Below the pieces are notes generated by a model. It had not been told where the DNA came from. It worked only from the letters and a program-made list of their open reading frames with translations, and ran no database searches. DNA of 25,210 nt from a virus. A program made the position numbers and the translations under genes. Positions within the stretch are counted from its first letter, which is position 1. The number at the start of each line of letters is the position of its first letter. Location of the stretch: the IMG/VR virus record IMGVR_UViG_3300047562_004535, positions 1 through 25,210 of that record; one strand, 5' to 3'. Positions 1 to 6,428 of the stretch are shown here, piece after piece.

Positions 1-1
1 G

Positions 2-109
2 GCGATAAAGAATATCAGCAACACATACATGTACGATCTGTCAGAGCGTGAAAGCTTTATGCTCTTTGTGAATAACCTGCAAAAGCACATGGAACCGGGC
101 GAAGCATGA
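2..109 (+). CDS. C-terminal end of an unidentified protein (partial)
   Basis: The frame is open from the left edge to a TGA at 107-109 and gives 35 residues, ending in LQKHMEPGEA. The piece is mixed charged and aromatic, with no recognisable motif. The stop overlaps the ATG of the next tiny ORF in an ATGA arrangement, which is the common gene joint in this window and supports the frame. The start and the rest of the gene lie outside the window, so no function can be given. Confidence 0.5.
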   Translation, partial: AIKNISNTYMYDLSERESFMLFVNNLQKHMEPGEA

Positions 110-162
110 AAGAGCTTGTGAGGTGTTGGCTGGAACATAATAGCATTGACATTGCAGACTGA
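106..162 (+). CDS. Tiny ORF (18 aa), uncertain
   Basis: An 18-codon ORF starts inside the previous stop codon (ATGA). It encodes a short acidic peptide ending SIDIAD. The ATGA coupling is the only support. It is too short for any family call and could be chance; a processed or regulatory leader role is equally possible. Confidence 0.25.
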   Translation: MKELVRCWLEHNSIDIAD

Positions 163-182
163 TACAAACACCGGAGGAAACC

Positions 183-260
183 ATGGATCTTTTCAACGTT
201 GCTAACTTTGGTCTTTTGTTTACTTATATGGCCTGCTTTGTTTTGAGTTTCCCTGCATAA
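183..260 (+). CDS. Micro-ORF: 25-aa hydrophobic peptide with a strong RBS
   Basis: A 25-codon ORF starts at ATG 183 behind an excellent Shine-Dalgarno (GGAGG at 173-177, five bases before the ATG), one of the best ribosome sites in the window. The peptide is mostly hydrophobic (core FGLLFTYMACFVLSF) and could form one membrane-spanning helix. A GC hairpin follows the stop at about 279-316. Such micro-proteins in phages often act at the membrane, but nothing here identifies a role. Confidence 0.45.
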   Translation: MDLFNVANFGLLFTYMACFVLSFPA

Positions 261-278
261 CCTATACCATATACTTAC

Positions 279-316
279 CCCCCACCCATCGGAATGTATG
301 TCCCTATGGGTGGGGG
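279..316 (+). terminator. GC stem-loop, terminator-like
   Basis: CCCCCACCCAT (279-289) pairs fully with ATGGGTGGGGG (306-316), an 11-bp stem with a 16-base loop. No T-run follows directly, so it is not a textbook intrinsic terminator. It may terminate the upstream micro-ORF transcript or protect its 3' end. Confidence 0.45.
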
Positions 317-340
317 TGGTGTATGTGCGGGTTTAGGTCC

Positions 341-385
341 CCCGTGACACGCGGGAAAAATTTTACAGATTTTTGATTTTACACA
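341..385 (+). repeat. Hairpin plus A-T module, copy 1
   Basis: Stem CCCGTG/CGCGGG with loop ACA (341-355, one G-T wobble) is followed directly by AAAAATTTT and then an AGATTTT...TTTACACA stretch (356-385). The same arrangement recurs at 454-505, so the two copies look like one duplicated element. Confidence 0.45.
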
Positions 386-453
386 CTGCGTTATAAAACA
401 CAACAAGAAATACAACACATTTTTGAAAAAACTAAAAAAGTTCCTAAAAGTGG

Positions 454-505
454 GGTGGGTAAAAAAATCCCGCCAAAAATTTTTGAGATTTTAGAACTTT
501 ACACA
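454..505 (+). repeat. Hairpin plus A-T module, copy 2
   Basis: Stem GGTGGG/CCCGCC with loop TAAAAAAAT (454-474, one T-G wobble) is followed directly by AAAAATTTTT and an AGATTTT...TTTACACA stretch (475-505). The linear sequence after the hairpin matches copy 1 closely, while the hairpin stem sequence differs. Confidence 0.45.
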
Positions 506-559
506 AACAAATTTTATAAAAATATAAACAACAATATAATGAACTAAAAACACAAAAGA

Positions 560-568
560 CTATTTATA
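560..568 (+). promoter_or_regulatory. CTATTTATA box, putative late-type promoter
   Basis: CTATTTATA lies 25 bases before the ATG at 594. The same nine bases stand before the leftward gene at 2441 (on its own strand) and the gene at 11114. The box resembles the T4 late promoter TATAAATA read from the other strand; the late-promoter role is inference. Confidence 0.45.
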
Positions 569-593
569 ATAAAACAAAAACAACAATAAAAGA

Positions 594-2042
594 ATGATAA
601 AGATAAAAATAAACAACAAGACGCTGCAGGAAGCACGAACAATACCGGTAAGCAGGTATCTTGTTGATCAGTTGTCTGGCCTTTATAAAAAGGCATTCCT
701 AAAACTTGTTGATGTATATATAGAAGATGAAATTGCCGGCGCTGATCGCGCCGGGAAAAAATTTTTCAGACAACTCCGCAAAAAGCTTGAACAGAAATAC
801 CCAGAAGTAAAAAGCAGTTCAATTCCAATAGATAAAAACTTCCTATATGATTTATTGGCAAAAATGAACCGACCAAATAAATTTGACAGACATAAACAAA
901 TAAGCGAAATACCGGTTGATACACTGTTGCAAATAATAAAAAATGATCCGGCTGATCCACTAAAACAGTTCCTGCGGGCGAAGATGGATACACGAACAGC
1001 AGTCAATAGAATAAAAAAATATTTCCAGGAACGAGGTATAGATAGTTTATCTATTGGCGTAGAGCTACAGAAAACAGCGCAAGCCAATAACTACAACCTA
1101 ACTGCAAAACCCGGAGATGAAGTTGAAACATACGCTGGCCTATACTTTGCAGAGAGTGGAACAATCTCTGTAACCTTTGAAGCAGGTTTCTTTACAGGAA
1201 CGATTATAACCGACGACAGTGGCCGAAGAAGCAGAGTGTCGCCCAGACTTAGCCCAGCAGCCGGAAAGCGCCCAGAAACGATTATAGACTATTTGGAAGA
1301 TGAGTTGCGCGAACTCTCTGTATCTGTTCGCCATGAACTTCAACACTTTTATCAAAGTTTGTTTTCAAAAGTATTTGGTGTTGCTGATTTCCGGGCAGGT
1401 CTTCCGCCAAGACAGGTTGTAAAGCGCCACCTTGCCAGCGATACACTTGATCCACATTTTTCAGATCCTGTTGAAATGCAAACCGATATTCAAGATGAAG
1501 TTGATAAATTTACAACTGGTCTTGATGCGCTAATGAACCAATATGGCGATCAACTTGCCGATAGTCCAGAGCAAATAAAAAATATAAAAAAAACAATGGT
1601 AAAAATATTTACCGGTTCTACACTCAACGATGCAGAACGAGATATAGAAAAAACTTATAAACTATACAAATATGTTGAAGCAAGCAAAACATTGCGAGAT
1701 ATAAAGTCTGTTGACAAGAGTGGAGAACTATATAGATATGCACTCCGAGTATTGAACAACTCTGTTGCCGATATTTTCGTGGAAGGTTTGAACGTAAACA
1801 ATATTATGAAATTAGATAATAAAAATAAAATAACTGTTTTGTTATCTGAAAGCTCAACCCTTGTTGAGAATATGTCAAAAGATGAAATCCGCAAACTTGT
1901 TCGTGATGAACTTGAAAAAATGCTGCGAGATAGAGAAACCAAAAAAGAAATTGCCGATATTACCAAGAAAATGCTGAAAAAACTATACCGCGAACTTTCA
2001 TTCAATAGCACTCATATAGTAGACCAACTTGATATAAGCTGA
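594..2042 (+). CDS. Putative phage zincin (HExxH) protein
   Basis: A 482-residue protein with HELQH at residues 247-251, inside the helix-like stretch SVRHELQHFYQSLF. HExxH is the zinc-binding and catalytic signature of zincin metallopeptidases. A plausible third ligand lies in DPVEMQ (about 291-296). The N-terminal 240 residues are mixed alpha/beta without a motif I recognise. The C-terminal third is Lys/Glu-rich and probably helical. There is no signal peptide or membrane segment. Proteins like this in large phages may be virion-associated or process structural proteins; substrate and activity are unknown. The gene follows a CTATTTATA box with a weak RBS and ends three bases from the stop of the convergent gene. 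Confidence 0.6.
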   Translation: MIKIKINNKTLQEARTIPVSRYLVDQLSGLYKKAFLKLVDVYIEDEIAGADRAGKKFFRQLRKKLEQKYPEVKSSSIPIDKNFLYDLLAKMNRPNKFDRHKQISEIPVDTLLQIIKNDPADPLKQFLRAKMDTRTAVNRIKKYFQERGIDSLSIGVELQKTAQANNYNLTAKPGDEVETYAGLYFAESGTISVTFEAGFFTGTIITDDSGRRSRVSPRLSPAAGKRPETIIDYLEDELRELSVSVRHELQHFYQSLFSKVFGVADFRAGLPPRQVVKRHLASDTLDPHFSDPVEMQTDIQDEVDKFTTGLDALMNQYGDQLADSPEQIKNIKKTMVKIFTGSTLNDAERDIEKTYKLYKYVEASKTLRDIKSVDKSGELYRYALRVLNNSVADIFVEGLNVNNIMKLDNKNKITVLLSESSTLVENMSKDEIRKLVRDELEKMLRDRETKKEIADITKKMLKKLYRELSFNSTHIVDQLDIS

Positions 2043-2045
2043 TTG

Positions 2046-2441
2046 TCAAGTATGTTTTAGATCTGTTACATATTCTATTGGAACAACTTTGAATGGTGCT
2101 ATTGTTTCTAATATCTCCCACACATCTGGAGTTCTACCGTTTTTTTGCAATCTCAACATTTCTTCTTTTACAAAAGAATATGCGTCTCGGAAGTCACTGA
2201 CTGATATTATAAAATCTGAATAGTTGTTATCAAGAACATAACTTTCATATTCTTCTTCATCATGCAAGCATATTGATTGAAATTCAAAGTTTCTGCTTGA
2301 TGCATATATGTCAGCAGATTTTTTGCTTTTGAATGCTTTTGTTGGAATATTTATATCGTACCCCATAAAATCTTGCTGGTCGTATATAACAATATATATT
2401 CTTTTCAGTGTCTTTGGCTTATGAGAAGTTAATTTTTTCAT
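2046..2441 (-). CDS. Hypothetical protein (131 aa), leftward
   Basis: One of only two credible leftward genes in the window. The product has a basic N-terminus, a beta-rich stretch beginning YIVIYDQQDF, an acidic centre and a helical C-terminus; it is probably a small soluble protein. I do not recognise the family. It starts at ATG 2441 with CGGA four bases upstream. CTATTTATA lies 13 bases before the ATG on the same strand, so it appears to have its own promoter, back to back with the one for 2504. It converges on the zincin gene with a three-base gap and no visible terminator. Confidence 0.7.
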   Translation of the reverse strand: MKKLTSHKPKTLKRIYIVIYDQQDFMGYDINIPTKAFKSKKSADIYASSRNFEFQSICLHDEEEYESYVLDNNYSDFIISVSDFRDAYSFVKEEMLRLQKNGRTPDVWEILETIAPFKVVPIEYVTDLKHT

Positions 2442-2454
2442 TTCCGCGTGTTAT

Positions 2455-2463
2455 TATAAATAG
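2455..2463 (-). promoter_or_regulatory. CTATTTATA box for the leftward gene
   Basis: Read on the minus strand this is CTATTTATA, 13 bases upstream of the ATG at 2441. Finding the same box in the matching orientation before a leftward gene is good evidence that it is a directional element and not just AT-rich noise. Confidence 0.5.
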
Positions 2464-2470
2464 TTATAGT

Positions 2471-2479
2471 ATATTTATA
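2471..2479 (+). promoter_or_regulatory. ATATTTATA box for gene 2504
   Basis: A one-base variant (ATATTTATA) of the CTATTTATA box lies 24 bases before the ATG at 2504. With the minus-strand box at 2455-2463 it forms a compact divergent promoter pair. Confidence 0.4.
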
Positions 2480-2503
2480 AATGAACACCGGGAGTTTATA
2501 TAA

Positions 2504-2980
2504 ATGAGAAAATATGGCGATCCACATCAAATGGGAAATGCTATAGGGTATAATGAAGAGCCAAAATTGGCAGACGCTATGCATTTTGATAAAGCACAAC
2601 ATGCACCTGGAAATCGCGAGGGTGGCTTTCGTATGGGAACAATAGACAATATGGCCGAGGGTGAAGATTCAGCAAGTTCAGTTCACAAAAGTGAAAAAGA
2701 ACAAATTGATGCCATGCTTGAAGATTATAAAAATAAAATAAAAGCTGCTGTTTCTGCTCGCTTACTTGGCAAACCAACAAAACTAAAAATGTCTGGCAAC
2801 AAAAATCTTGTTGGCCAAATTGTAAAACTTATAAAAATGGAAACAGATTATCTAAACAGTATTATGTCTGGTCAAGGTGCTGATGCCCCAATGCTTATCA
2901 AGATGAAAGCAGAAATAGATCAAGAAGCAAGCACTCTTGACCGAATGTTGGGAACAACTGATTTTTGGCCTTTCAAATAG
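2504..2980 (+). CDS. Hypothetical protein (158 aa)
   Basis: Starts at ATG 2504 with GGGAG at 2490-2494, nine bases upstream. The first 60 residues are Gly/Asp/Asn-rich and look disordered. The rest is helical and Lys-rich, with a C-terminus ending in Trp-Pro-Phe-Lys. There are no Cys clusters or membrane segments. The family is not recognised. It lies ten bases before the gene at 2990, probably in the same transcript. The disordered head plus helical body would fit a small structural or scaffold-type protein, but this is only a guess. Confidence 0.7.
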   Translation: MRKYGDPHQMGNAIGYNEEPKLADAMHFDKAQHAPGNREGGFRMGTIDNMAEGEDSASSVHKSEKEQIDAMLEDYKNKIKAAVSARLLGKPTKLKMSGNKNLVGQIVKLIKMETDYLNSIMSGQGADAPMLIKMKAEIDQEASTLDRMLGTTDFWPFK

Positions 2981-2989
2981 GAATATAGT

Positions 2990-3277
2990 ATGAAAAATGA
3001 TAATAAAATTTTGATGGAAATGATAGAGCAAGAACTATCAAACACTGATCGGCCAAGAGTTGAAAAGCACGATCACGAAGGTAGAATGGCCAGGGGCGAA
3101 CTTCGCGATATGATAAAAAATGCTATATCACTATATAAAAAATTAGACGATAATGATGAACTTCCTGGCTGGGTTTCTTCATATATTTCTCTTGCTACCG
3201 ACTACATTCACACAGTTTCTCAATATCTGGCAGAAGACGATCAGATTGCAGACAGAGAAGAAGATACGGATTTATAA
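2990..3277 (+). CDS. Small conserved-type phage protein (95 aa)
   Basis: A charged, helical protein. Its central part (GELRDMIKNAISLYKKL, then ELPGWVSSYISLATDYIHTV) resembles, from memory, a short domain common in aquatic T4-like phage proteins with the pattern 'helix, ELPxWVxxxIxxAxDYI'. No function is known to me for that domain. It follows 2504 by nine bases with a weak RBS and a plain ATG start. The acidic C-terminus ends at a TAA that overlaps a TATAAATA string. Confidence 0.7.
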   Translation: MKNDNKILMEMIEQELSNTDRPRVEKHDHEGRMARGELRDMIKNAISLYKKLDDNDELPGWVSSYISLATDYIHTVSQYLAEDDQIADREEDTDL

Positions 3278-3296
3278 ATAATATTTCTGTGTGTGC

Positions 3297-3325
3297 TTGA
3301 CACCGCAACGGTTCGGAGATAGGCT
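3297..3325 (+). promoter_or_regulatory. Sigma70-like promoter (TTGACA-17-TAGGCT)
   Basis: A perfect -35 TTGACA (3297-3302), a 17-base spacer and TAGGCT (3320-3325) lie in a short GC-rich patch within AT-rich DNA. The layout matches the sites at 17872 and 19478. Predicted transcription starts near 3332 and would serve the block of small genes to about 4301. Confidence 0.6.
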
Positions 3326-3344
3326 TGGCTTGCGAGACTATAAG

Positions 3345-3617
3345 ATGCAAAAAATAATCAACTCTATCTCTGTTGGCGATATTCTTATTTATTGTCCTAT
3401 TGACTTGGAATCAAAAAGACACGACATAGGTATAATATATGATATAGAGAATATAACTATCAATTCTTCTATAAAAACAAAAATAAAAAAATTCAAAATA
3501 TTTTGGAATCGCTCTCACATATACGATGAGTATTCAGAGACAACTATGTCAAAAAAACTACAACAAACAATAAATTCAAAAAAATATTTATTTCTTGTAA
3601 AACACAATGAAAAATAA
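3345..3617 (+). CDS. Small SH3-like 'VGD' protein 1 (90 aa)
   Basis: The frame is open from a GTG at 3291, but that start would lie upstream of the transcription start predicted from the promoter at 3297-3325. ATG 3345 (MQKIINSISVGDILIYC) is therefore preferred. The product begins with a SVGDILIY strand, then a DIGIIYDIE strand and an aromatic KIFWNRSHIYDEY stretch. This 'xVGDxx ... GIIxxI ... W' pattern is that of small SH3- or KOW-like beta barrels and recurs in the genes at 3607, 4053, 5642 and the remnant at 6201. Its stop overlaps the next ATG. Role unknown. Confidence 0.65.
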   Translation: MQKIINSISVGDILIYCPIDLESKRHDIGIIYDIENITINSSIKTKIKKFKIFWNRSHIYDEYSETTMSKKLQQTINSKKYLFLVKHNEK

Positions 3618-3843
3618 AAAGAGCAAACCACTTTACAAAGTTGGAGATTTATTTACAGAACTTGTAGATGGTTTGAATTTGTCTCTTGGTTTGGTTACAA
3701 AAGTTATTTATAGCAAAAATGAACAAGAATATATATATTTAATAATGTGGAATGATATGTCGTGTGAAACTCAAATAAATGAATTTATAGTAAAGTGGCG
3801 TGTTGAAAACAAAATATTTGGATACTATCCTGTTGTAAAATAA
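3607..3843 (+). CDS. Small SH3-like 'VGD' protein 2 (78 aa)
   Basis: ATG 3607 lies inside the end of the previous gene (ATGAAAAATAA), implying coupled translation. After a basic N-terminus comes YKVGDLFTELV, then SLGLVTKVIY, YIYLIMWND and a C-terminal VKWRVENK. This is the same VGD / G-[LI]-V / W order as its neighbours, and reads as a compact all-beta SH3-like fold. No catalytic residues are evident. I cannot tell whether it binds nucleic acid or protein. Confidence 0.7.
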   Translation: MKNKKSKPLYKVGDLFTELVDGLNLSLGLVTKVIYSKNEQEYIYLIMWNDMSCETQINEFIVKWRVENKIFGYYPVVK

Positions 3844-3851
3844 GGCACAAA

Positions 3852-4052
3852 ATGAATAAAAAATTAGAACCTTTTAGAATGCTTGAGCTACATCTTCAAT
3901 TTCAAAAACTTGAAGAAAAATGGGAAAATATAAAAGAAGAATACGAAAATGATCAAACAAATGCAGAAGAATATACTGATAGACTTATAAAACTAACTGC
4001 TGAAAAAATAAAAGTTTTATCTGAAATATATTCAATGGAGTATGAAGCATAA
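3852..4052 (+). CDS. Small coiled-coil protein (66 aa)
   Basis: Starts at ATG 3852, eight bases after the previous stop, and its TAA touches the ATG of the next gene. Almost the whole 66-residue sequence is Glu/Lys/Leu-rich with heptad-like spacing (LHLQFQKLEEKWENIKEEY), so a helical hairpin or coiled coil is likely. It sits between two VGD-type proteins and may be a partner of one of them; that is inference from position only. Confidence 0.7.
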   Translation: MNKKLEPFRMLELHLQFQKLEEKWENIKEEYENDQTNAEEYTDRLIKLTAEKIKVLSEIYSMEYEA

Positions 4053-4301
4053 ATGCTTGAATTCAAAAATATTTGTGTTGGCGATCTCCTAATACAAGAA
4101 GTCCCAGATCCAATAAACATAAGCGGAGTAATCAACCGAAGAGGTATAATAATAGATGTTTCAAACAACATTTCTACTATAGAATGGATGCCTGACGGTG
4201 AAAGCTATTTGCAGCAATATAGGAAAACTTCTATCATGAATTCTTCCTTACGAAAAATGATAATGGATGGATACATAAAACACTACAGCGTCAGCAAGTA
4301 A
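4053..4301 (+). CDS. Small SH3-like 'VGD' protein 3 (82 aa)
   Basis: The ATG follows the previous TAA with no gap. The sequence opens with NICVGDLLIQEV, then RRGIIIDVSNNISTIEWMP, fitting the same VGD / GIIxDV / W order as 3345 and 3607. A helical, basic C-terminus follows. It ends just before a promoter-like patch for the UV endonuclease gene. No known family name can be assigned. Confidence 0.7.
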   Translation: MLEFKNICVGDLLIQEVPDPINISGVINRRGIIIDVSNNISTIEWMPDGESYLQQYRKTSIMNSSLRKMIMDGYIKHYSVSK

Positions 4302-4305
4302 GGGT

Positions 4306-4334
4306 TTGCTCTCCGATCCGGCGCGTGCTACTGT
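4306..4334 (+). promoter_or_regulatory. Candidate sigma70-like promoter for uvsE (TTGCTC-17-TACTGT)
   Basis: TTGCTC (4306-4311) and TACTGT (4329-4334) are 17 bases apart in a GC-rich patch like those at 3297, 17872 and 19478. The hexamers are weaker matches. If used, the transcript would start near 4341, just before the GGAGG at 4345-4349. Confidence 0.4.
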
Positions 4335-4353
4335 TGGCTCTCTCGGAGGTCAA

Positions 4354-5280
4354 ATGTCGCTCTCGGTCTGTTGCCAGTGGCTTGAACCGCGCACAAAGCG
4401 CGATGGAACTATTGTATACGAAAACTCAATTGAAGAAAAATTGCTTCAACTTGGTGCCTTCAGGAAAGGCAAATATACAGAAGAATACATCAAACAAGTT
4501 TATATAAATAATATCAATGAACTTATAAAGTTGATTCCAAAACTAAAAACAAATAATATCAAGTCTTTTCGTATGTCAAGCAATGTTTTACCGTTGTTTG
4601 AGTTTTGTGAAGAGATTGCAAAAACACCTGAAATAATAAACCGGTTCCAGTTTCTTGGCAAGTTATTTTTAGAAAATAATATTCGTGTTTCTTGTCATCC
4701 CGGACAGTTTGCGGTCATTAGTAGCGATAGCGATCAGGTTATTGCTAACAGTGTCAAAGAACTAAATTATCATGCTTGGATGTTCGAACAAATGGGGTTT
4801 GATAGAACTCCATATTATGCTATCAATATTCATGGCGGTAAAAGAGGAAACACTGAACGTGCTATTGAAACCATTCTCTCTTTGCCAGAAGAGACAAGAA
4901 ACCGACTTACGCTTGAAAACGATGAGAGTTCATACAGCGTATTAGAATTGCTAAAAATACACGAGAAAACAGGAACGCCCATCGTATGGGATAGTCATCA
5001 CCACAGCTTCAATACTGGTGAGATGGATTATAATGAAGCCTGCGAGCAAACAATGAAAACTTGGGGTAATATCAAGCCTCTTCAACACTTGAGCAACACT
5101 GAACCCGGATTTGAAACTGGTTCTTTTACCGAACGAAGAAAACATAGTTATCACATTCATTACATACCCGAAAAACAAAAACAGGTTATGATGGAAAATA
5201 TTGTAGACGTTGATGTTGAGGCAAAAGGAAAAAATTTAGCAGTTATAAAAATGAAAAATGATTTTCCTGGGCTTATTTAG
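4354..5280 (+). CDS. uvsE: UV damage endonuclease UvsE/UvdE
   Basis: A 308-residue TIM-barrel type endonuclease that nicks DNA 5' to UV photoproducts, starting ATP-independent excision repair. Visible family signatures: FRMSSNVLP (72-80), SCHPGQF (113-119), INIHGG (157-162), LENDE (187-191), DSHHH (213-217) and RKHSYHIHYI (262-271). The His/Asp/Glu residues among these match the metal-binding set of the family. Length is near normal. ATG 4354 is chosen over the longer TTG start at 4306 because GGAGG sits at 4345-4349, five bases before it. The N-terminus is more GC-rich than the body. Phages carrying this gene can repair their own genomes in sunlit water (inference). Confidence 0.9.
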   Translation: MSLSVCCQWLEPRTKRDGTIVYENSIEEKLLQLGAFRKGKYTEEYIKQVYINNINELIKLIPKLKTNNIKSFRMSSNVLPLFEFCEEIAKTPEIINRFQFLGKLFLENNIRVSCHPGQFAVISSDSDQVIANSVKELNYHAWMFEQMGFDRTPYYAINIHGGKRGNTERAIETILSLPEETRNRLTLENDESSYSVLELLKIHEKTGTPIVWDSHHHSFNTGEMDYNEACEQTMKTWGNIKPLQHLSNTEPGFETGSFTERRKHSYHIHYIPEKQKQVMMENIVDVDVEAKGKNLAVIKMKNDFPGLI

Positions 5281-5295
5281 TAAAGGTGGTTTATT

Positions 5296-5640
5296 ATGCT
5301 GAACAATTTACTTGCCTCTTTGGCTTTTACATATGACATAAGAATATCACCAAAATATATTATGGAATCTACTATGGACGATGATGAAAAGAAAAAACAA
5401 GAAAATATTTCTTGGCAAGAATATATGGAAGAATACAACTATCAGTATTCCGATTTCTTTGTAGATGAAGATATTAGCGAAACTCCCTACTACGAAAATA
5501 GTGCAGTGTTTGCAAATCCATTTTGTAAGAAATGCTGTATAGAAACTCTAACCCTCATTGAATCTGTTGAACAACAAAGTTTTTTATCTAAATGTCCTAA
5601 ATGCCGCACGACATATAAGACAAAACAAAACGGAGAATGA
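5296..5640 (+). CDS. Zinc-ribbon protein (114 aa)
   Basis: Starts at ATG 5296 after AAAGGTGG. The first 80 residues are acidic and aromatic (for example WQEYMEEYNYQYSDFF). The C-terminal 40 residues hold CKKCC and, 20 or so residues later, CPKC, the spacing of a zinc ribbon. Such ribbons commonly bind nucleic acid or protein; the acidic N-terminus argues against simple DNA binding. Its stop is one base from the next ATG, so it is cotranscribed with the uvsE block. Family unknown. Confidence 0.7.
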   Translation: MLNNLLASLAFTYDIRISPKYIMESTMDDDEKKKQENISWQEYMEEYNYQYSDFFVDEDISETPYYENSAVFANPFCKKCCIETLTLIESVEQQSFLSKCPKCRTTYKTKQNGE

Positions 5641-5641
5641 A

Positions 5642-6214
5642 ATGCTAAAAATAGGCGATTGGGTAGAAATAACTCCACAGTCCGATTTACGATGGAGCAC
5701 TTGGACATCTTCAAGAGATGTATATGATAACTTTCGTTCAAGAATCGGAGTGATAGAAAATATTTGTGAAGACTATGAAAGAGATGGTCATTATTTATAC
5801 TCTGTAAAAGTTGATTTTCCAAATGGACTAAACAATCTTCCTGCTGGAGAATACTACGAATGGTTCCGCGACTACCATCTTATTTTATCCTCAAAGTCAA
5901 GAGCGACTCTACACAGCAGCATGATCCAAGCCGGTAATGAACTTCAAGAGTGGGAGGCTTTGAAAAAGAAAAAAACTCACGAAATGCTAAAAAAAGTATT
6001 TTGCCCACCAGAAGAAGAAAAGGTTCAGACTTCTCCCAAGAAACAAGATGATCCAAATCAGTGGGAAATGAAAACTCCTGTGAAGAACGAAGACGACAAC
6101 TATGATACATATTATGATTATTATAGTTATAGTTCAAGTTATTCAAATACTACTAACATAAATCACTACTACTATATGGATATTTCAGGAGACGACGACG
6201 ATCAAAAAACTTGA
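5642..6214 (+). CDS. SH3-like 'VGD' protein with a Tyr/Asp-rich tail (190 aa)
   Basis: ATG 5642 is preferred to an upstream TTG (5558) that would lie within the previous gene; GGAGA sits just before it. The N-terminal part (LKIGDWVEITP, then SRIGVIENI and VKVDFPNG) is a larger version of the VGD proteins at 3345-4301. A Lys/Glu helix follows, then an unusual low-complexity tail of Tyr, Ser, Asn and Asp ending in a run of four Asp. The TGA falls right after an A-run; the next frame continues as another VGD-like domain (6201-6380), so a +1 frameshift or a lost base is possible. Confidence 0.65.
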   Translation: MLKIGDWVEITPQSDLRWSTWTSSRDVYDNFRSRIGVIENICEDYERDGHYLYSVKVDFPNGLNNLPAGEYYEWFRDYHLILSSKSRATLHSSMIQAGNELQEWEALKKKKTHEMLKKVFCPPEEEKVQTSPKKQDDPNQWEMKTPVKNEDDNYDTYYDYYSYSSSYSNTTNINHYYYMDISGDDDDQKT

Positions 6215-6380
6215 CAAACCTTTCCAAATTGGAGATCTAATATATCTGACAACCTCTGAACCACCAGAGATCGCAGTTATTGTAAAAGTAAAAAAACTTT
6301 TACGATTGTATGACATACTTCTACAAAAAGAACAGATATACCTAAAAGATGTTCACGAAACCTATATAAAAAAAATATAA
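6201..6380 (+). pseudogene. VGD-like domain without a normal start (frameshifted or non-AUG)
   Basis: The frame is open from 6162 to TAA 6378-6380 and encodes KKLDKPFQIGDLIYLTTSEP and a beta-rich remainder, a clear relative of the VGD proteins upstream. It has no ATG, GTG or TTG before the conserved part. Options: an ATC start at 6201 behind AGGAG (6187-6191); a +1 frameshift from 5642-6214 at the A6 run (6204-6209); or a decayed gene or one-base assembly error. It ends just before a strong terminator. Confidence 0.45.
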
Positions 6381-6392
6381 AACAAAACACAG

Positions 6393-6427
6393 CCCCGATA
6401 AACTATTTATGTTTATCGGGGTTTTTT
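6393..6427 (+). terminator. Strong intrinsic terminator with a promoter-like box in its loop
   Basis: CCCCGATAAAC (6393-6403) pairs perfectly with GTTTATCGGGG (6411-6421), an 11-bp stem with a 7-base loop TATTTAT, followed by T6 (6422-6427). It closes the VGD/uvsE block. The T-run ends one base before the next gene's ATG. Confidence 0.8.
6403..6411 (+). promoter_or_regulatory. CTATTTATG box inside the terminator loop
   Basis: The loop plus closing base pair reads CTATTTATG, differing only in the last base from the CTATTTATA boxes at 560, 2455(-) and 11101. It lies 17 bases before the Nudix ATG. It may restart transcription for 6429 onward. Confidence 0.4.
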
Positions 6428-6428
6428 C

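Larger units (their letters stand above)
261..593 (+). other. Non-coding region with three hairpins and a repeated A-T module
   Basis: No ORF of note occurs here. In order it holds: a long GC stem-loop (279-316); a 6-bp stem-loop (341-355) followed at once by the first A5T4 module (356-385); a second 6-bp stem-loop (454-474) followed by a second, similar module (475-505); a very A-rich tract; and a CTATTTATA box (560-568) ahead of the gene at 594. The hairpins could be terminators or part of an origin or other regulatory region. Confidence 0.6.

Noticed and set aside
3273-3280. TATAAATA on the plus strand as a T4-type late promoter
   Set aside because: It overlaps the stop of gene 2990 and is in the opposite orientation to the CTATTTATA boxes here; the next gene is better served by the promoter at 3297.
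4306-4353. Longer TTG start for the UV endonuclease
   Set aside because: The added 16 residues lie over a promoter-like patch and the GGAGG points to ATG 4354.
5558-5641. Longer TTG start for gene 5642
   Set aside because: It would overlap the zinc-ribbon gene by over 80 bases; ATG 5642 has a suitable upstream GGAGA.
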